A stretch of DNA of 47,823 nt from a candidate division BRC1 bacterium ADurb.Bin183 (lineage in GTDB: Bacteria > Sumerlaeota > Sumerlaeia > MWCT01). Positions 1 through 10,100 of this stretch are shown here, one piece after another. Each line of letters starts with the position of its first letter. The stretch's first letter is position 1. A program made the position numbers and the translations under genes. The notes beneath the pieces are model-generated. The model worked only from the letters and a program-made list of their open reading frames with translations. It did no database searches and had not been told where the DNA came from. Location: the NCBI GenBank assembly GCA_002070185.1, contig MWCT01000017.1, positions 1-47,823 on the forward strand. The letters are read 5' to 3'.

Positions 1-403
1 AGTTCCCCCCAACATCCACATGTTGTTCCACCTTATTTTGCACTCGGTTTGGTCTAACCAATGGGGAGCAGATCATCCTTTTATAATGCCTTCGCAATCT
101 GAACACCTTGCTCTTTTAAATTCTTTCAATTTCAAGACCTCCTGTCGTCTTTATGGTCCTGAGGGGGAAGGCAGGGGAAAGCGGGTCAGGAAGTCCGCCT
201 TTCGGGTCGCGTTCCCTATCCCCTACACTGTTTATAAACTCATGTCATCATTCACGCCTTTGGGTCAACCAAAAATGCCCTTTATTTTGACGTAGGGGGC
301 AATCTGATTAATGAAATTGCAATATTAAAATAAATAATCCATTGTTGACATAGAATCTATTCAATTGATAGACAAAGTTAAACTTATAATGAGTATAAGA
401 ATC
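1..403. other. Stretch without a recognisable gene
   Basis: No convincing coding region is visible on either strand. The only open frame of any length (20-295) has no family resemblance and no ribosome binding site. The stretch carries the left copy of an imperfect repeat (272-302) and becomes AT-rich from about 300. A TTGACA at 345-350 could be a -35 element for the coiled-coil gene that follows, but no good -10 sits at the right distance. Confidence 0.5.
272..302 (+). repeat. Left copy of 31-nt imperfect direct repeat
   Basis: This 31-nt stretch begins AAAATGCC and ends CGTAGGGGGCAA. It matches 1392-1422 at about 25 of 31 positions without gaps, in the same orientation. The two copies bracket the AT-rich coiled-coil gene at 404-1369, as boundary repeats of an inserted segment would. 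Confidence 0.55.
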
Positions 404-1369
404 ATGAAGAAACCTTTTCTTATTATATGGTTTTGTGTGGGTTCATTTGTTTTCGGCGAAACAACATCTGTGATATTTGAAATGACAAATGGCAAGCAAA
501 TAGAGATTATTCAAGCCAACTTGGATCAAGATAAATTTGCTGTCCAGTGTGTCGCGGGAACAGAAATTACGATTCCAATTCCTTCAGTAAAATCCATATA
601 CTTGAAGCCAAATACTGAAGATAGTCCTAAAGAAAAATCGCTTAAAGACGATATACTTAATTTAAAAAAAGATATTGAGAAATCCACGAAAGAACTCGAA
701 AAATTAAAAGAGCATAATAATCAATTATTGTTTAGAAATAATCTGCTTCAAACAGAAATAAAAAACTTAGAAACGAGTCTCGCAAAAATAAGGGAAGATA
801 TGAACAATAAAACAAGTATGCTAAAATATACTAATGAAACTTTGCAAACGAAGGAAGAGGAAATGAGTAAGTTGAGTCAAAAAATATCAGAATTAGAATC
901 AATTAATGATGCTTTAGCGCAAGAAACAGGAAAATTTCAAACCGGGCAAATTGCACATGCCGGAAAAATGGTTTGTGCAGCTGTCAAAGTTGAATGGAAA
1001 AATTTAATAAGTGATGGATTGTTGAAATATGTAGCAGAAGAAAAATTTTTAGTCATCGGTATAGCAATAATGAATAAAGGTTTAACACCAGACCAACTTC
1101 CCCGATTTAGTTTGATAGATGAAGCCGGAGCAGAATATGTTGGTGAGTATATACCAATCAGAACAAATCTTTTAATGTCATTAGGGGTCATCAATCCCAA
1201 TGTCATGAGAAAAGGTCTATTAATATTTGATGTTCCGCCCACAAGGAAATACTCCCTCAAAATAACAAGCCATGACTTTTTAAATACTGCAACGATTGAT
1301 CTCAATATTAGTAATACAAGGGGAACAAGCATTCCAAGAACCAAAGTAAAATCAAAAGATAGCGATTAA
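404..1369 (+). CDS. Secreted coiled-coil protein of unknown function
   Basis: The protein is 321 aa and I do not recognise its family. The ATG at 404 is chosen because it opens a classic signal peptide (MKKPFLIIWFCVGSFVFGE), so export is likely; an in-frame ATG at 389 and TTG at 365 are alternatives, and no start has a strong ribosome binding site. Residues about 20-65 form a small beta-rich segment (VIFEMTNGKQIEII, then VKSIYLKP) resembling the short folds found in bacterial secreted proteins. Residues about 75-180 are a long charged coiled coil with many Lys, Glu, Leu and Asn. The last 120 residues look like a compact beta domain (FLVIGIAIMNKGL and following), of a type common in DUF4352-like extracellular proteins, though this is only an impression. 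The gene is much more AT-rich than its neighbours and is bracketed by imperfect direct repeats, suggesting acquisition. Confidence 0.7.
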   Translation: MKKPFLIIWFCVGSFVFGETTSVIFEMTNGKQIEIIQANLDQDKFAVQCVAGTEITIPIPSVKSIYLKPNTEDSPKEKSLKDDILNLKKDIEKSTKELEKLKEHNNQLLFRNNLLQTEIKNLETSLAKIREDMNNKTSMLKYTNETLQTKEEEMSKLSQKISELESINDALAQETGKFQTGQIAHAGKMVCAAVKVEWKNLISDGLLKYVAEEKFLVIGIAIMNKGLTPDQLPRFSLIDEAGAEYVGEYIPIRTNLLMSLGVINPNVMRKGLLIFDVPPTRKYSLKITSHDFLNTATIDLNISNTRGTSIPRTKVKSKDSD

Positions 1370-1391
1370 ATCCTATTAATTTATTTGTTTG

Positions 1392-1422
1392 AAAATGCCG
1401 TTTCCTTGACCGTAGGGGGCAA
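1392..1422 (+). repeat. Right copy of 31-nt imperfect direct repeat
   Basis: This copy begins AAAATGCC and ends CGTAGGGGGCAA, matching 272-302 except in the middle. It lies 22 nt after the stop codon of the coiled-coil gene. See the left copy for interpretation. Confidence 0.55.
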
Positions 1423-1754
1423 AACGCCGCTGCGCCCTTGTCCTTTATCGTTAAAAAATATTTATGCCCTTAAAATCAATTTGTGTGGTTTTTGAAGGTA
1501 ATTTTTTGGCATACTAACCAGTTAATAATAGATAAATAACTTTGTAAGTTTGGTGCATGTTTTCAATGTAAGTTTAATGTAAGTCCACCGTGTTTTTTTT
1601 CGCCCTTTTTTCGCCTTTTCACTTTTTTTAAGCCTCTTCAAGCCGCCGCGCTCCGAGCCAATAAATATAAGCCTTTGCGCCTGATTGAAAAATCAAAAAA
1701 CGTTTTGAGTTAGGAAATATAAGGGTTAGAACCGAATGCAAAAAATCAAAAACG

Positions 1755-1779
1755 CAAAAAAGCCTTGATGTTGCTGGCT
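1755..1779 (-). terminator. Possible weak terminator after tRNA-Arg
   Basis: On the minus strand AGCC (1779-1776) can pair with GGCT (1764-1761) across an 11-nt loop, followed by a run of five or six T. The stem is only 4 bp, so this is tentative; its place 17 nt past the tRNA 3' end is right for a terminator. Confidence 0.3.
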
Positions 1780-1795
1780 CTCCGCGTGATAAATT

Positions 1796-1872
<77 letters not shown>

Positions 1873-2034
1873 GCGGCGATTATTTGAAAAATCTCGACGT
1901 TTGCGCTTTTATGGAGCAAAATAATAGGTCATTAACTTTTAAACGAACACGCCCTCTGTCAAGTTTATTGTTTTTTCAATTGCAAAATTCCTCCCGACTG
2001 ATGTTTGGTTTGTTTCATCAGACGCGCGGGAAAA

Positions 2035-3420
2035 ATGATGGAAATCAAAAAGAACTCGCTTTTCACGCTTAAAATCGAAAACGTCGCTTATGGCGGACGC
2101 GGTATCGGCAGATGGGAAGGGGTGGTCGTGTTTGTCCCCTTTGCCGTTCCGGGCGATGTCGTTGAGGCGCGTCTTGTCAAAAACAAAGGCAACTACATCG
2201 AGGCGGACCTTGTGCAGGTGTTGGAGCCTTCGCCCATCCGCATCGCCCCCCGCTGTCCGTATTTCGGACCTTGCGGCGGCTGCTCATGGCAGACGATTCC
2301 TTACGAAAACCAACTTTTCCTGAAACAAGAAATCGCCCGTTCCTCAGTTGAGCATCTATCAGGGCAGAGCCAGTTCAAACTCCATCCCATCATCGCATCG
2401 CCGGATATTTGGCGTTACCGGAACAAAATGGATTACACCTTTGGCGCGGACGCGGATGGTTTGCCTCTGCTTGGATTCCATGCAAAAGGAAGTTTCACAG
2501 ATGTGCTTGATATGGAAATATGCCATCTACAGCCGGAAATCTTCGACTTGATTTTGAAAGAGGTCCGCGCCTTTGCCCGCGAAAAGAATCTCGTCCCTTA
2601 TAATCCTGTCACACATAAAGGACTTCTGCGCCACTTCATGCTAAGAGCCGCGCGCAATCTGTCCGAAGGCGAGCCGATGCCCGTTCTGGCAGTTTTGCTG
2701 ACCGCCGAGCCAGATTTGCCATTCCGCGAGGAGCTGCTGGAACGGCTGCGCCGCGTCTGTCCATCGCTCATAGGGTTCATGCATGGTCTCAATCAAGGCA
2801 TGGGAGATGTCTTTCGCCTCGATCGATTGCTCTTTCAATGGGGCGATGATTGCCTGACGGAACGGCTGGAAGATTTGAATATGCGCATCTCCGCGCTTTC
2901 ATTCTTTCAAACCAACACGCGCGGGGCGGAACTGCTCTATCGCTCCGCCCGCGATTTTTTGAATTTGAACGGCGCGGAAAATCTTCTGGACGCCTATTGC
3001 GGCGCGGGATCCATCGGGCTTTTTTGCGCCCGACGCTGCTTGCATGTTTATGGCATTGATATTGTCCGCGAAGCTATTTGGGACGCGCGCGAAAACGCCA
3101 GACAGAATGGCATCCACAACGCCACATTCTTATGCGGGGAGATGTGCAGAAGCCTGCCGTTGCTCCTCAGCCGCATCCCCTTTGGCGTCCAGCGCGCGGC
3201 GGTAGATCCCCCGCGCAACGGACTGGACAAAAAATCACTTCGGCAAATTATCGAACTCGGCGCGCCGATTCTGGTTTATGTCTCATGCAATCCCGTCACA
3301 ATGGCGCGCGACGCCCAAGCCATCTGCGAATCCGGCTACCGCATCACAGACATCCAACCAGTGGACATGTTCCCGCACACATACCATATCGAGATAATCA
3401 GCCGATTTGAAAAAATATGA
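2035..3420 (+). CDS. rlmD: 23S rRNA (uracil-5-)-methyltransferase, RlmD/RumA type
   Basis: This SAM-dependent RNA methyltransferase of the TrmA/RumA family makes 5-methyluridine in 23S rRNA; which uridine it targets cannot be told from sequence. The ATG at 2035 gives 461 aa; an in-frame TTG at 2005 would add ten residues without resemblance to the family. Residues about 3-65 form a TRAM RNA-binding domain. Cysteines at 74, 80 and 83 (CPYFGPCGGCSW), with a later Cys in MEICHL, are the 4Fe-4S ligands typical of RumA. The SAM motif DAYCGAGSIGLF, the DPPRNGLD motif and the catalytic Cys in VSCNPVTMARD follow in order near residues 320-420. The length matches the family. The gene faces dapL with only 20 nt between the stops, and stands alone on its strand. 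Confidence 0.9.
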   Translation: MMEIKKNSLFTLKIENVAYGGRGIGRWEGVVVFVPFAVPGDVVEARLVKNKGNYIEADLVQVLEPSPIRIAPRCPYFGPCGGCSWQTIPYENQLFLKQEIARSSVEHLSGQSQFKLHPIIASPDIWRYRNKMDYTFGADADGLPLLGFHAKGSFTDVLDMEICHLQPEIFDLILKEVRAFAREKNLVPYNPVTHKGLLRHFMLRAARNLSEGEPMPVLAVLLTAEPDLPFREELLERLRRVCPSLIGFMHGLNQGMGDVFRLDRLLFQWGDDCLTERLEDLNMRISALSFFQTNTRGAELLYRSARDFLNLNGAENLLDAYCGAGSIGLFCARRCLHVYGIDIVREAIWDARENARQNGIHNATFLCGEMCRSLPLLLSRIPFGVQRAAVDPPRNGLDKKSLRQIIELGAPILVYVSCNPVTMARDAQAICESGYRITDIQPVDMFPHTYHIEIISRFEKI

Positions 3421-3440
3421 TTTTGTGAGAGGTTAATTGG

Positions 3441-4619
3441 TTATTTATAAACGTATCCCGCGGCTTTGATGCGCTGGACAACTTCGCGGAGGCGCTCGGC
3501 GCTCACGGTTAGGGCAATTCGCAAATAGCCCTCGCCATATTCGCCGAAACCGCGTCCGGGCGTGATGAGCACGCCGGTCTTTTGCAAGAGTTCGAGCGCA
3601 AAGGGGATAGATTCTTTGCCCGATTCTGGGACGGGCAGCCAGACGAAGAAGGTGCCTTTCGGCGGCTCTACCTTCCAGCCCAGTTCCCGCAAGCCGTTCA
3701 CAATCACATTGCGCCGCTCCAGATAGAGCGCGTTCATCTTGTCAATGAACGTTGTGCCGTTTTTGAGCGCTTTGATGGCGGCGTATTGGATGGGGCGGAA
3801 GATGCCCATGTCGGTGTTGGAAATCATTGTGGATAAAGCGGAAATCACATGGCGGTTTCCGGAGACAAACGCGCAGCGCCAGCCTGTCATGTTGAAGAGT
3901 TTGGACATGGAATGGAATTCAACGCCGACGTCTTTTGCGCCGGGGATTTGCAGAAATGAAATGGGCTTTTCATTCCCATAGAGCATCATATTGTAAGGCG
4001 CGTCATACGCTACGATAATCTCATATTTTTTTGCGAACTCCACAACCTCTTTAAGAAAGTCAACCGTGGCGACGGCGGAGGTGGGGTTATTGGGATAGTT
4101 GAGAATCATCAGCTTTGCCTTGCGCGCTGTAGTCTCGGGAATTTTGGTCAGGTCGGGGAGGAAGCCATTCTTTTCAAGCAGGGGCATGTAGTCAATCTGG
4201 GCGCCGGCAAGGATCATGCCGGGAATGTAAGCCGGGTAGCATGGGTCGGGGCAGAGGATTGCCTCGCCGGGGTTGACAACCGCCAATGGGAGCCGCCCCA
4301 CGCCGCTCTTGGAGCCGATGAGGGATAAAATTTCAGGACCTGGTTCAAGAGATACGTTAAAGAAATTTTTGTAAAATACGGCGATGGTTTGCAGATATTC
4401 AGGCAGACCTTTGAAGGAGGGGTAGTGGTGATTTTTGGAATCGCGAGCCGTGCGCGCCAGCTCCTCCACAATATCGGGAGGCGTGCCCTCGTCGGGGTCG
4501 CCCTGCCCAAGACTGATAACGTCCACGCCGCGCGCCTGCACAGCTGCTTTGTCTGCGTCCAGTTTGTCAAAAAGATAAACCGGGAATTGATTCAAACGCT
4601 CCGCTGCTTTGATTTCCAT
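3441..4619 (-). CDS. dapL: LL-diaminopimelate aminotransferase-like PLP enzyme
   Basis: This is a fold-type I class I/II aminotransferase of 392 aa. The closest recognisable group is LL-diaminopimelate aminotransferase (DapL), which converts tetrahydrodipicolinate directly to LL-diaminopimelate for lysine and peptidoglycan synthesis, with glutamate as amino donor. The motif ISLGQGDPDEGTPPDIV near residue 35, NYPNNPTSA near 174, and the PLP-binding Lys240 in SMSKLFNMTGWR are clear, and the C-terminal Arg is in GYLRIAL. Related aminotransferases (AlaC, AspC-like) share these motifs, so the substrate is inferred. It is the last gene of a minus-strand run, 13 nt after the clpP stop, so it is likely co-transcribed with tig and clpP although functionally unrelated. 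Confidence 0.8.
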   Translation of the reverse strand: MEIKAAERLNQFPVYLFDKLDADKAAVQARGVDVISLGQGDPDEGTPPDIVEELARTARDSKNHHYPSFKGLPEYLQTIAVFYKNFFNVSLEPGPEILSLIGSKSGVGRLPLAVVNPGEAILCPDPCYPAYIPGMILAGAQIDYMPLLEKNGFLPDLTKIPETTARKAKLMILNYPNNPTSAVATVDFLKEVVEFAKKYEIIVAYDAPYNMMLYGNEKPISFLQIPGAKDVGVEFHSMSKLFNMTGWRCAFVSGNRHVISALSTMISNTDMGIFRPIQYAAIKALKNGTTFIDKMNALYLERRNVIVNGLRELGWKVEPPKGTFFVWLPVPESGKESIPFALELLQKTGVLITPGRGFGEYGEGYLRIALTVSAERLREVVQRIKAAGYVYK

Positions 4620-4632
4620 AATCCAACCTCTC

Positions 4633-5280
4633 TTATTTGTTCTTGTGGGTTTTGATTTCCTTTGAGAGAGCCTCTTTGCTCTCGATGATTTTATCTATCA
4701 GACCGTATTCGCGGCTCTGCTCCGCGTTCATAAAAAATTCGCGCTCGGAATCCTTTTCGATGCGTTCCAGCGGCTGACCGCTGCATTCGGAAAAGATTTC
4801 ATTAAGCTCCCGCTTGATGCGGATCATCTCCTTGGCGTGAATCTCGATATCCGACGCCTGCCCGCGAAAGCCGCCGAGCGGTTGATGGAGCATGATGCGC
4901 GAATGAGGCAGACCGTAGCGCTTGCCCTTTGTGCCTGCCGCAAGCAGCAGCGCCCCCATGCTCGTCGCCTGCCCAACGCATGTCGTGGAGACGTCCGGCT
5001 TGATGAAACGCATCGTGTCGTATATCGCCAAACCGGAGGAGACATAGCCGCCGGGGCTGTTGATATAAAGATTGATGTCCTTGTCAGGGTCTTCCGATTC
5101 CAAAAAAAGCATCTGGGCGATGACAATATTTGCCATGTCGTCGTTGATGGGCGTTCCCAAAAAGATGATGCGGTCTTTGAGCAAACGGGAAAAGATATCA
5201 TACTGGCGCTCGCCGCGCTCGCTTTGTTCCACCACAAAGGGAACTGTGTAATAAAAACTGCTATTATTCAGAATTTTCAA
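4633..5280 (-). CDS. clpP: ATP-dependent Clp protease proteolytic subunit ClpP
   Basis: ClpP is the serine protease that forms a tetradecameric chamber and degrades proteins delivered by ClpX or ClpA in the cytoplasm. The 215-aa protein has the full catalytic triad: Ser107 ([14 protein letters not shown]), His132 (MLHQPLGG) and Asp177 ([10 protein letters not shown]). It also has the conserved [16 protein letters not shown] motif. A short N-terminal extension (about 15 residues) precedes the mature-like region, as is normal for propeptides. It lies 49 nt downstream of tig, the classic arrangement, but clpX, which normally follows, is replaced by dapL. Confidence 0.96.
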   Translation of the reverse strand: MKILNNSSFYYTVPFVVEQSERGERQYDIFSRLLKDRIIFLGTPINDDMANIVIAQMLFLESEDPDKDINLYINSPGGYVSSGLAIYDTMRFIKPDVSTTCVGQATSMGALLLAAGTKGKRYGLPHSRIMLHQPLGGFRGQASDIEIHAKEMIRIKRELNEIFSECSGQPLERIEKDSEREFFMNAEQSREYGLIDKIIESKEALSKEIKTHKNK

Positions 5281-5329
5281 TGCCTTGTCCTCTTAACTTT
5301 GAATCGGTGTTTTTGATAAACGGGACGCC

Positions 5330-6859
5330 TCAGGAATTTGGTTGCTCTGACTCGGCATGAGCCTCTTCTTTTTGATGGTCATGATTGTGGACGTCGCCCT
5401 CCACTTCCTCATAAGAAACAGAGTTATTATCAATCAGGAACTGCTCCACTTTTTTAGATTCGAGAGATTCCTTTAATGCGTCCAGTTTGTTTTCCGCCTC
5501 CAATTTGGCTCGGATAGCAAGTGGTTTGCGACCTTCGCTTTCCGCCATTTTGGCTATCTCGGCGTTCAGGTCTTCATCAGTAACGGCAATGGTTTCCTTT
5601 TCGATGATTTTGCTCAGAATGAAGGAATTTTTAACGGCAAATTCGGCATCCTTTTGTTTCTGGGCAATGTATTTTTCTTTTTCGAGGGAGATTAATTCCA
5701 GCGGAATGCCCATGCGTTTCCAGTGCTGAATGTCCTCATTAATCATACCTTGTTGATTATAGGAGACCAGCGTCTGCGGGACATCAAAAGGTTTGCGTTC
5801 GATAATCTTTTCCACCAGCGCATCGAGCGCATGCTGGCGGGCGTGCTCTTGTTCGTGGCGTTCCAAATCTTCTTTAACCTTGGTTTTCAGCTCATCAAGG
5901 GTCTGGAAGTTGCCAATATCTTTGGCAAAGTCGTCGTCAAGTTTGGGCAGGATGAGTTTCTTGATGCCCAGGATTTCCACCTTCCAATTAAAAGTTGTTG
6001 TGACATCTTCGCCTTTGCTGTTCTTGTGAGTTTGCGGAACGACGATTTCAACAATTTCGCCCTTCTTTTTACCGATAAGGGCATTGGCAACAGACTCGGG
6101 GAATGTGTTTTGAATGTTGGTGCAGAACCTTTCGCGGGAGGAGAGTCTTGAAATTGGGTTCCCGTTTTGGTCGGCAACGGTCACATTAACGGTAATACCG
6201 TCTTCCTTTTCAACCGATTCGCCGTCTTTAGGCTCATAAACGGCGCTCTGCCACCGCAGGCGGTCAATCGTCCGGTTAATATCCTCTTCGGTTATTTTGC
6301 GTTTTTGTGCGGAAACGCTCAGCCCTGTATAATCCTCTTTGGCAAGGTCAAAGGCAGGGATGAGCTCCACTTTAATAGTAACCTCAATCGGCTTGCCCTC
6401 TTCAATTGTGGGCGTATCCCAGACGGGGTCGAGAAGTTTTTTGCGCCCTTCCTTTTCGAGAATCTGCTCTGTAATATTGGGAACAATCTCTTTTAAGATG
6501 TCCTGATTGATTTCCTTGATAAATCGGCGCCTGATTAAATTCTGGGGAGCCTTGCCTTTGCGGAAACCGTCAATCACGACATTCTTGCGAAGGTCTTTAA
6601 GCATAGTTTCCATGCGAGAGTCATATTCTGCCCATGGCACGGTTACCTTGAATTCTCGAATTGAACCCGGCTTATCTGCCGCCTCGATGATTTCGTAAGA
6701 TGCTTTTTCCGTCTTTTCCTCTTTCATGGCAGATTTTTCCTCTGCTGAAACCGCTCCGGCGCTTTCGCTTTCGGGAATTGCGATCTCCGGTTTCAAAGAA
6801 ACGTCCCCGCCCTCCGCAGCATTATTCTCGCCCTCGGTGTTCTTGTTTTCGTCAGACAC
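5330..6859 (-). CDS. tig: Trigger factor, ribosome-associated chaperone
   Basis: Trigger factor binds the ribosome near the exit tunnel and shields nascent chains. The 509-aa protein starts at a GTG at 6859 with a strong AAGGGGAGG ribosome binding site. The first 55 or so residues are a Glu/Ala/Lys-rich tail not found in the standard protein. The N-terminal ribosome-binding domain follows, with the loop GFRKGKAPQNLIRRRF, close to the usual GFRKGKVP signature. The FKBP-like segment around residues 215-300 and the helical C-terminal domain follow. The last 20 residues (GDVHNHDHQKEEAHAESEQ) are His- and Glu-rich. It leads the tig-clpP-dapL run, preceded by a promoter-like pair and an inverted repeat. 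Confidence 0.93.
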   Translation of the reverse strand: MSDENKNTEGENNAAEGGDVSLKPEIAIPESESAGAVSAEEKSAMKEEKTEKASYEIIEAADKPGSIREFKVTVPWAEYDSRMETMLKDLRKNVVIDGFRKGKAPQNLIRRRFIKEINQDILKEIVPNITEQILEKEGRKKLLDPVWDTPTIEEGKPIEVTIKVELIPAFDLAKEDYTGLSVSAQKRKITEEDINRTIDRLRWQSAVYEPKDGESVEKEDGITVNVTVADQNGNPISRLSSRERFCTNIQNTFPESVANALIGKKKGEIVEIVVPQTHKNSKGEDVTTTFNWKVEILGIKKLILPKLDDDFAKDIGNFQTLDELKTKVKEDLERHEQEHARQHALDALVEKIIERKPFDVPQTLVSYNQQGMINEDIQHWKRMGIPLELISLEKEKYIAQKQKDAEFAVKNSFILSKIIEKETIAVTDEDLNAEIAKMAESEGRKPLAIRAKLEAENKLDALKESLESKKVEQFLIDNNSVSYEEVEGDVHNHDHQKEEAHAESEQPNS

Positions 6860-6876
6860 GGTTTATCCTCCCCTTG

Positions 6877-6905
6877 ATTATCGAAAATAAAAAAGTGCGT
6901 ATCAA
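6877..6905 (-). promoter_or_regulatory. Candidate promoter for tig-clpP-dapL
   Basis: On the minus strand a -35 box TTGATA (6905-6900) and a -10 box GATAAT (6882-6877) are separated by 17 nt. The predicted start would fall inside or at the edge of the ribosome binding site of tig, leaving almost no leader; that is the main reason for doubt. Confidence 0.4.
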
Positions 6906-7171
6906 CAAACCTTATGCAACATAAGGAATTGGGAATAAATCACATCCCATTCAGGGCAATCAAGCAAAATTTGCCGCAAGGGGGGAGTGCTTTGTTCCCA
7001 TCGGAAAAAGGAATGCTGTTTTGGTTTATGGGCGCAAGCCGGTGCTGAAGGCGTATTTTCTGGCGACGAGGCTTTGCCTTTTTCCGCGATTTGCTTTCGC
7101 ACTTTTGCGATTTTCAAGTAAAAATCCCGCAAATCGCTTATTTTTCGAACCACTTTTTCAATTCGGATCAT
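6902..7171 (-). CDS. Doubtful small ORF downstream of the DUF3883 gene
   Basis: This 89-codon frame begins 23 nt after the stop of the large GHKL/DUF3883 gene on the same strand. Its first 35 residues (Lys/Arg/Ile-rich, possibly helical) look protein-like, while the rest is rich in Pro, Ser, His and Cys and looks random. No good ribosome binding site is close to the ATG. The frame ends inside the inverted repeat upstream of tig. It may be a remnant left at the right edge of the accessory insert. I recognise no family. Confidence 0.2.
   Translation of the reverse strand: MIRIEKVVRKISDLRDFYLKIAKVRKQIAEKGKASSPENTPSAPACAHKPKQHSFFRWEQSTPPLRQILLDCPEWDVIYSQFLMLHKVC
6910..6926. repeat. Perfect 7-3-7 inverted repeat upstream of tig
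   Basis: CCTTATG and CATAAGG flank a 3-nt centre. The dyad lies just upstream of the candidate tig -35 box. It could be a protein-binding site for tig control or a small hairpin at the end of the preceding accessory segment; no long T-tract follows on the minus strand. Confidence 0.45.
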
Positions 7172-7194
7172 GCTGCAGCTTCAATATTATTCCT

Positions 7195-10100
7195 TCATTT
7201 AGGCGAACATTTTTTCAAATCCAATCTAAACACTCGAGCGTCAAGAGCTTCTTCAGGGATTGTTTTATAGGAGGTTATTGTTACTTCTTTAAGATCTTCA
7301 GCATCAAGATGCTCAATGTTCCATAATTCCCAATTTGGGTCTTGAGATTTTTTTATTTCAGGTAATGTTATGTCTATAATTGTTGCGGTTTTCAAATGTG
7401 CCTTAACTTCTATAATAAGGGTTTCCCCATCTTTTTGCGCTTCAATATCGTACCCCGGGTGTTGTGGGGGCATTTGACGGACTATATATCCAAGGTCATT
7501 CAAACACTTTTCTGCGAAATCTCTCCCAATTCTTTCAATATCATCTTTCTTTTCTTGAGATAAAACTGGGCGAGAATCAATAGTTCTTCCATTTGAACAT
7601 CCGCTGTAAGCATGTGGTCCTGATTGAACTATTGAATAAAGTGGAGTGTTATTTATTTTGTATTGGGCTGTATTGGGATCTTTGAATCTTACATCTGAAT
7701 GAACGGGCGTGGTATCTGCTTGTATTGGTTTTTTAGTTATTTGAGAAGACTCAAAAATCTCGCTTGTTAACGTTGGTTTTAGAAGCAATCTTGTCGGTTT
7801 TTCACGCAATTTGCTATCTGAAACAATTGATGTTTTAGGTTCACGGGCTGGATCTAATTTTGCCGGTTCTGCAACATACATAGATTCTTCAAATTCAGAG
7901 AATTCTCTTAAACGACGGCTAATTTCTTCATCAGAGACATTTTTCTGGAGAAGTTTTTTTCTTCTCTCCTCATCATTGTTGCATCGTAAAAGATTCTCGT
8001 AAAACTCCATTTCCGATTTAAGTCCGAGGACTTCTGCCAAGGCTTGAGCAATTACGGGTTCCTGAGTTTCTGCGATATATATATCACCAGCTTTAACACA
8101 AAATGAGCACTCTTTTTGATATTTAATCTCTGATAAGACGTATTGAACGGTGATACTTTTTACCGTTTTAATCGATAGATTTTTGAGTTTCTCCTTTAAT
8201 TGCTCGCGATCCGCCTCTTTTATTTTCTGTGATCTCCATACATAAACATAAGGCAATACATCATTAAGACTTTCATACGCTAATTCAGTATCATCCGTGA
8301 ATTCTTCTCCAATTTGGTATTCTTTTTTTACCATTGATGAGAGAGAGTCAATAGAAAAATATTTTTTTACGGCTCCTTTAAGATCGTTCTTCAAATCTAT
8401 AAGCCATACATCTTTTTGAAAAATCTCCCCAAGTTCAACCTCATCTAAAAAATATCGGTTTGTTTGATCATTTAGATATTGCCATTCTTCTCCTCGTTTG
8501 CATAGTATACGGCACTTCGACAGAAACCCCTCAGGAATATTATTCATTTCCTGAAGTTGTTCAAGACAAGCGGAATACCATCGTTTGATTTTATACGACT
8601 TGGCGTCATCAACTTTCCCATCTATAGCAATTGAGGGGAGCTTTTTGTCAATAATTATATGCCACTCATCTTGCGTTATTTCCCCAATATCTGTTCGAAG
8701 TTTAGCCTCATTTTTTAACCAATTGGCGACAATTTCTTTATTATCACCAAATTGAGAAATATTAATAACCGGCAATAACTCTCCAATCAAATTTTGTGTA
8801 TTATGATTGGGCAGCCAGCATCGAGATAATTCAACAGGTTCATGATTATTACACAGCGGTGGCTTCAGTACGTGGAGCACACGATCCCACCAGATTGAGT
8901 TTATCAATTCACTTCTAACTTTGTAACAGCGCCCCGGACGATAAGTTGCTAGATCCTCTTTTTGCTTTTTATAATAATTCCAATTTTGGGACAAAAGAGT
9001 AATCACAATAACCGCTTGCTTTTCAGATAGATTTGCGATTTGAATCATGTCAAAATTCGTCTCACTAACGGAGAAATCATATATGTACCCACCGTGGTCA
9101 TTTTTTTGTTTATGAATTTTATTTAATTCGACAATTTGACGTTCAAAATATGACTCAGGAAAATCACTTTTGTTAACGGCTTTATTGAGAACAAGAATTC
9201 TTGGATAAGAAACAACACCCAATGAAGACAGTATCCTTTGCTCATTTTCCTTATCTGCGGTGTTGGGTTTTGCCCATGCAACGCTTGGAATTCCTTTATA
9301 TAGTTCCTCCAGAATATCATTTCCCCATTCATGACCAAAATAAGCCGTATTGGCCTTAACCCATTTGTCTTTATTGTCAAATCGCGCCAATATAGGACAA
9401 TCTTTGAATATTTCAAACTCGATAATATCGTCTTTAGAATGATTAAATATAAAATCAAAAAAGCGGGAAGGATCATCAGAGGGTTTTTCCCAATAGTCTT
9501 TTATTGCCTTTTCCAATGCGTCAGATATCGTTTTATTATCCGGTTTGCGGATATTTTGTTGTTCCAAAAGTAAATACATTGGATCGTTTTGCTTGTTCTT
9601 TTTATTGAAGAACGGGTTGATTATTAAATCACAGAACCAATCATCAATATACTTCAAGGGTAGCCAATCGGGAATAGATATTGTCCTAAGATCTTTTTTC
9701 CAAGTCACAATATACCCATTTAATTCATTGCCTGATTTCAACTTGCAGGAAACAGGAATTATTGGTAATTGCCCGATTTGTTCGATAGCATTTTTTCGCT
9801 CATCTCCCCATTGTTTTTCATCTAACCATTCCGCAAGCCATTCCCAACATGCCCATAACCATTCGTGTTTATCTTTTATTTGGGGGGCATATTCTAAAAT
9901 AGCATTTATAAGAGTATCGTTATCAAAATGCTGTATTTCCAGTTCTTTGAGAGCCTTTTGGGCGTCATTATTTATATCAAATGATGGATGAATAAGCCGT
10001 TTATGATATTCTGTCTCGGAGAGTAATTGACGCGCTTCATTGAATTTAACTGTCACTGACAGCATTGAAGCATCTTTGAATCGAAGGCAAGGTGCTCCCG

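Larger units (their letters stand above)
1370..1795. other. Non-coding stretch between coiled-coil gene and tRNA-Arg
   Basis: No supported gene is visible. It contains the right copy of the flanking repeat (1392-1422), a pyrimidine-rich run near 1590-1640, and AT-rich sequence. A weak hairpin with a T-tract on the minus strand near 1755-1779 may end the tRNA-Arg transcript. Confidence 0.5.

Noticed and set aside
20..295. Open frame of 91 codons at the left edge
   Set aside because: No ribosome binding site, no family resemblance and random-looking composition; treated as non-coding.
937..1344. Minus-strand frame of 135 codons opposite the coiled-coil gene
   Set aside because: It is an antisense shadow of a gene with signal peptide and coiled coil; no start signal.
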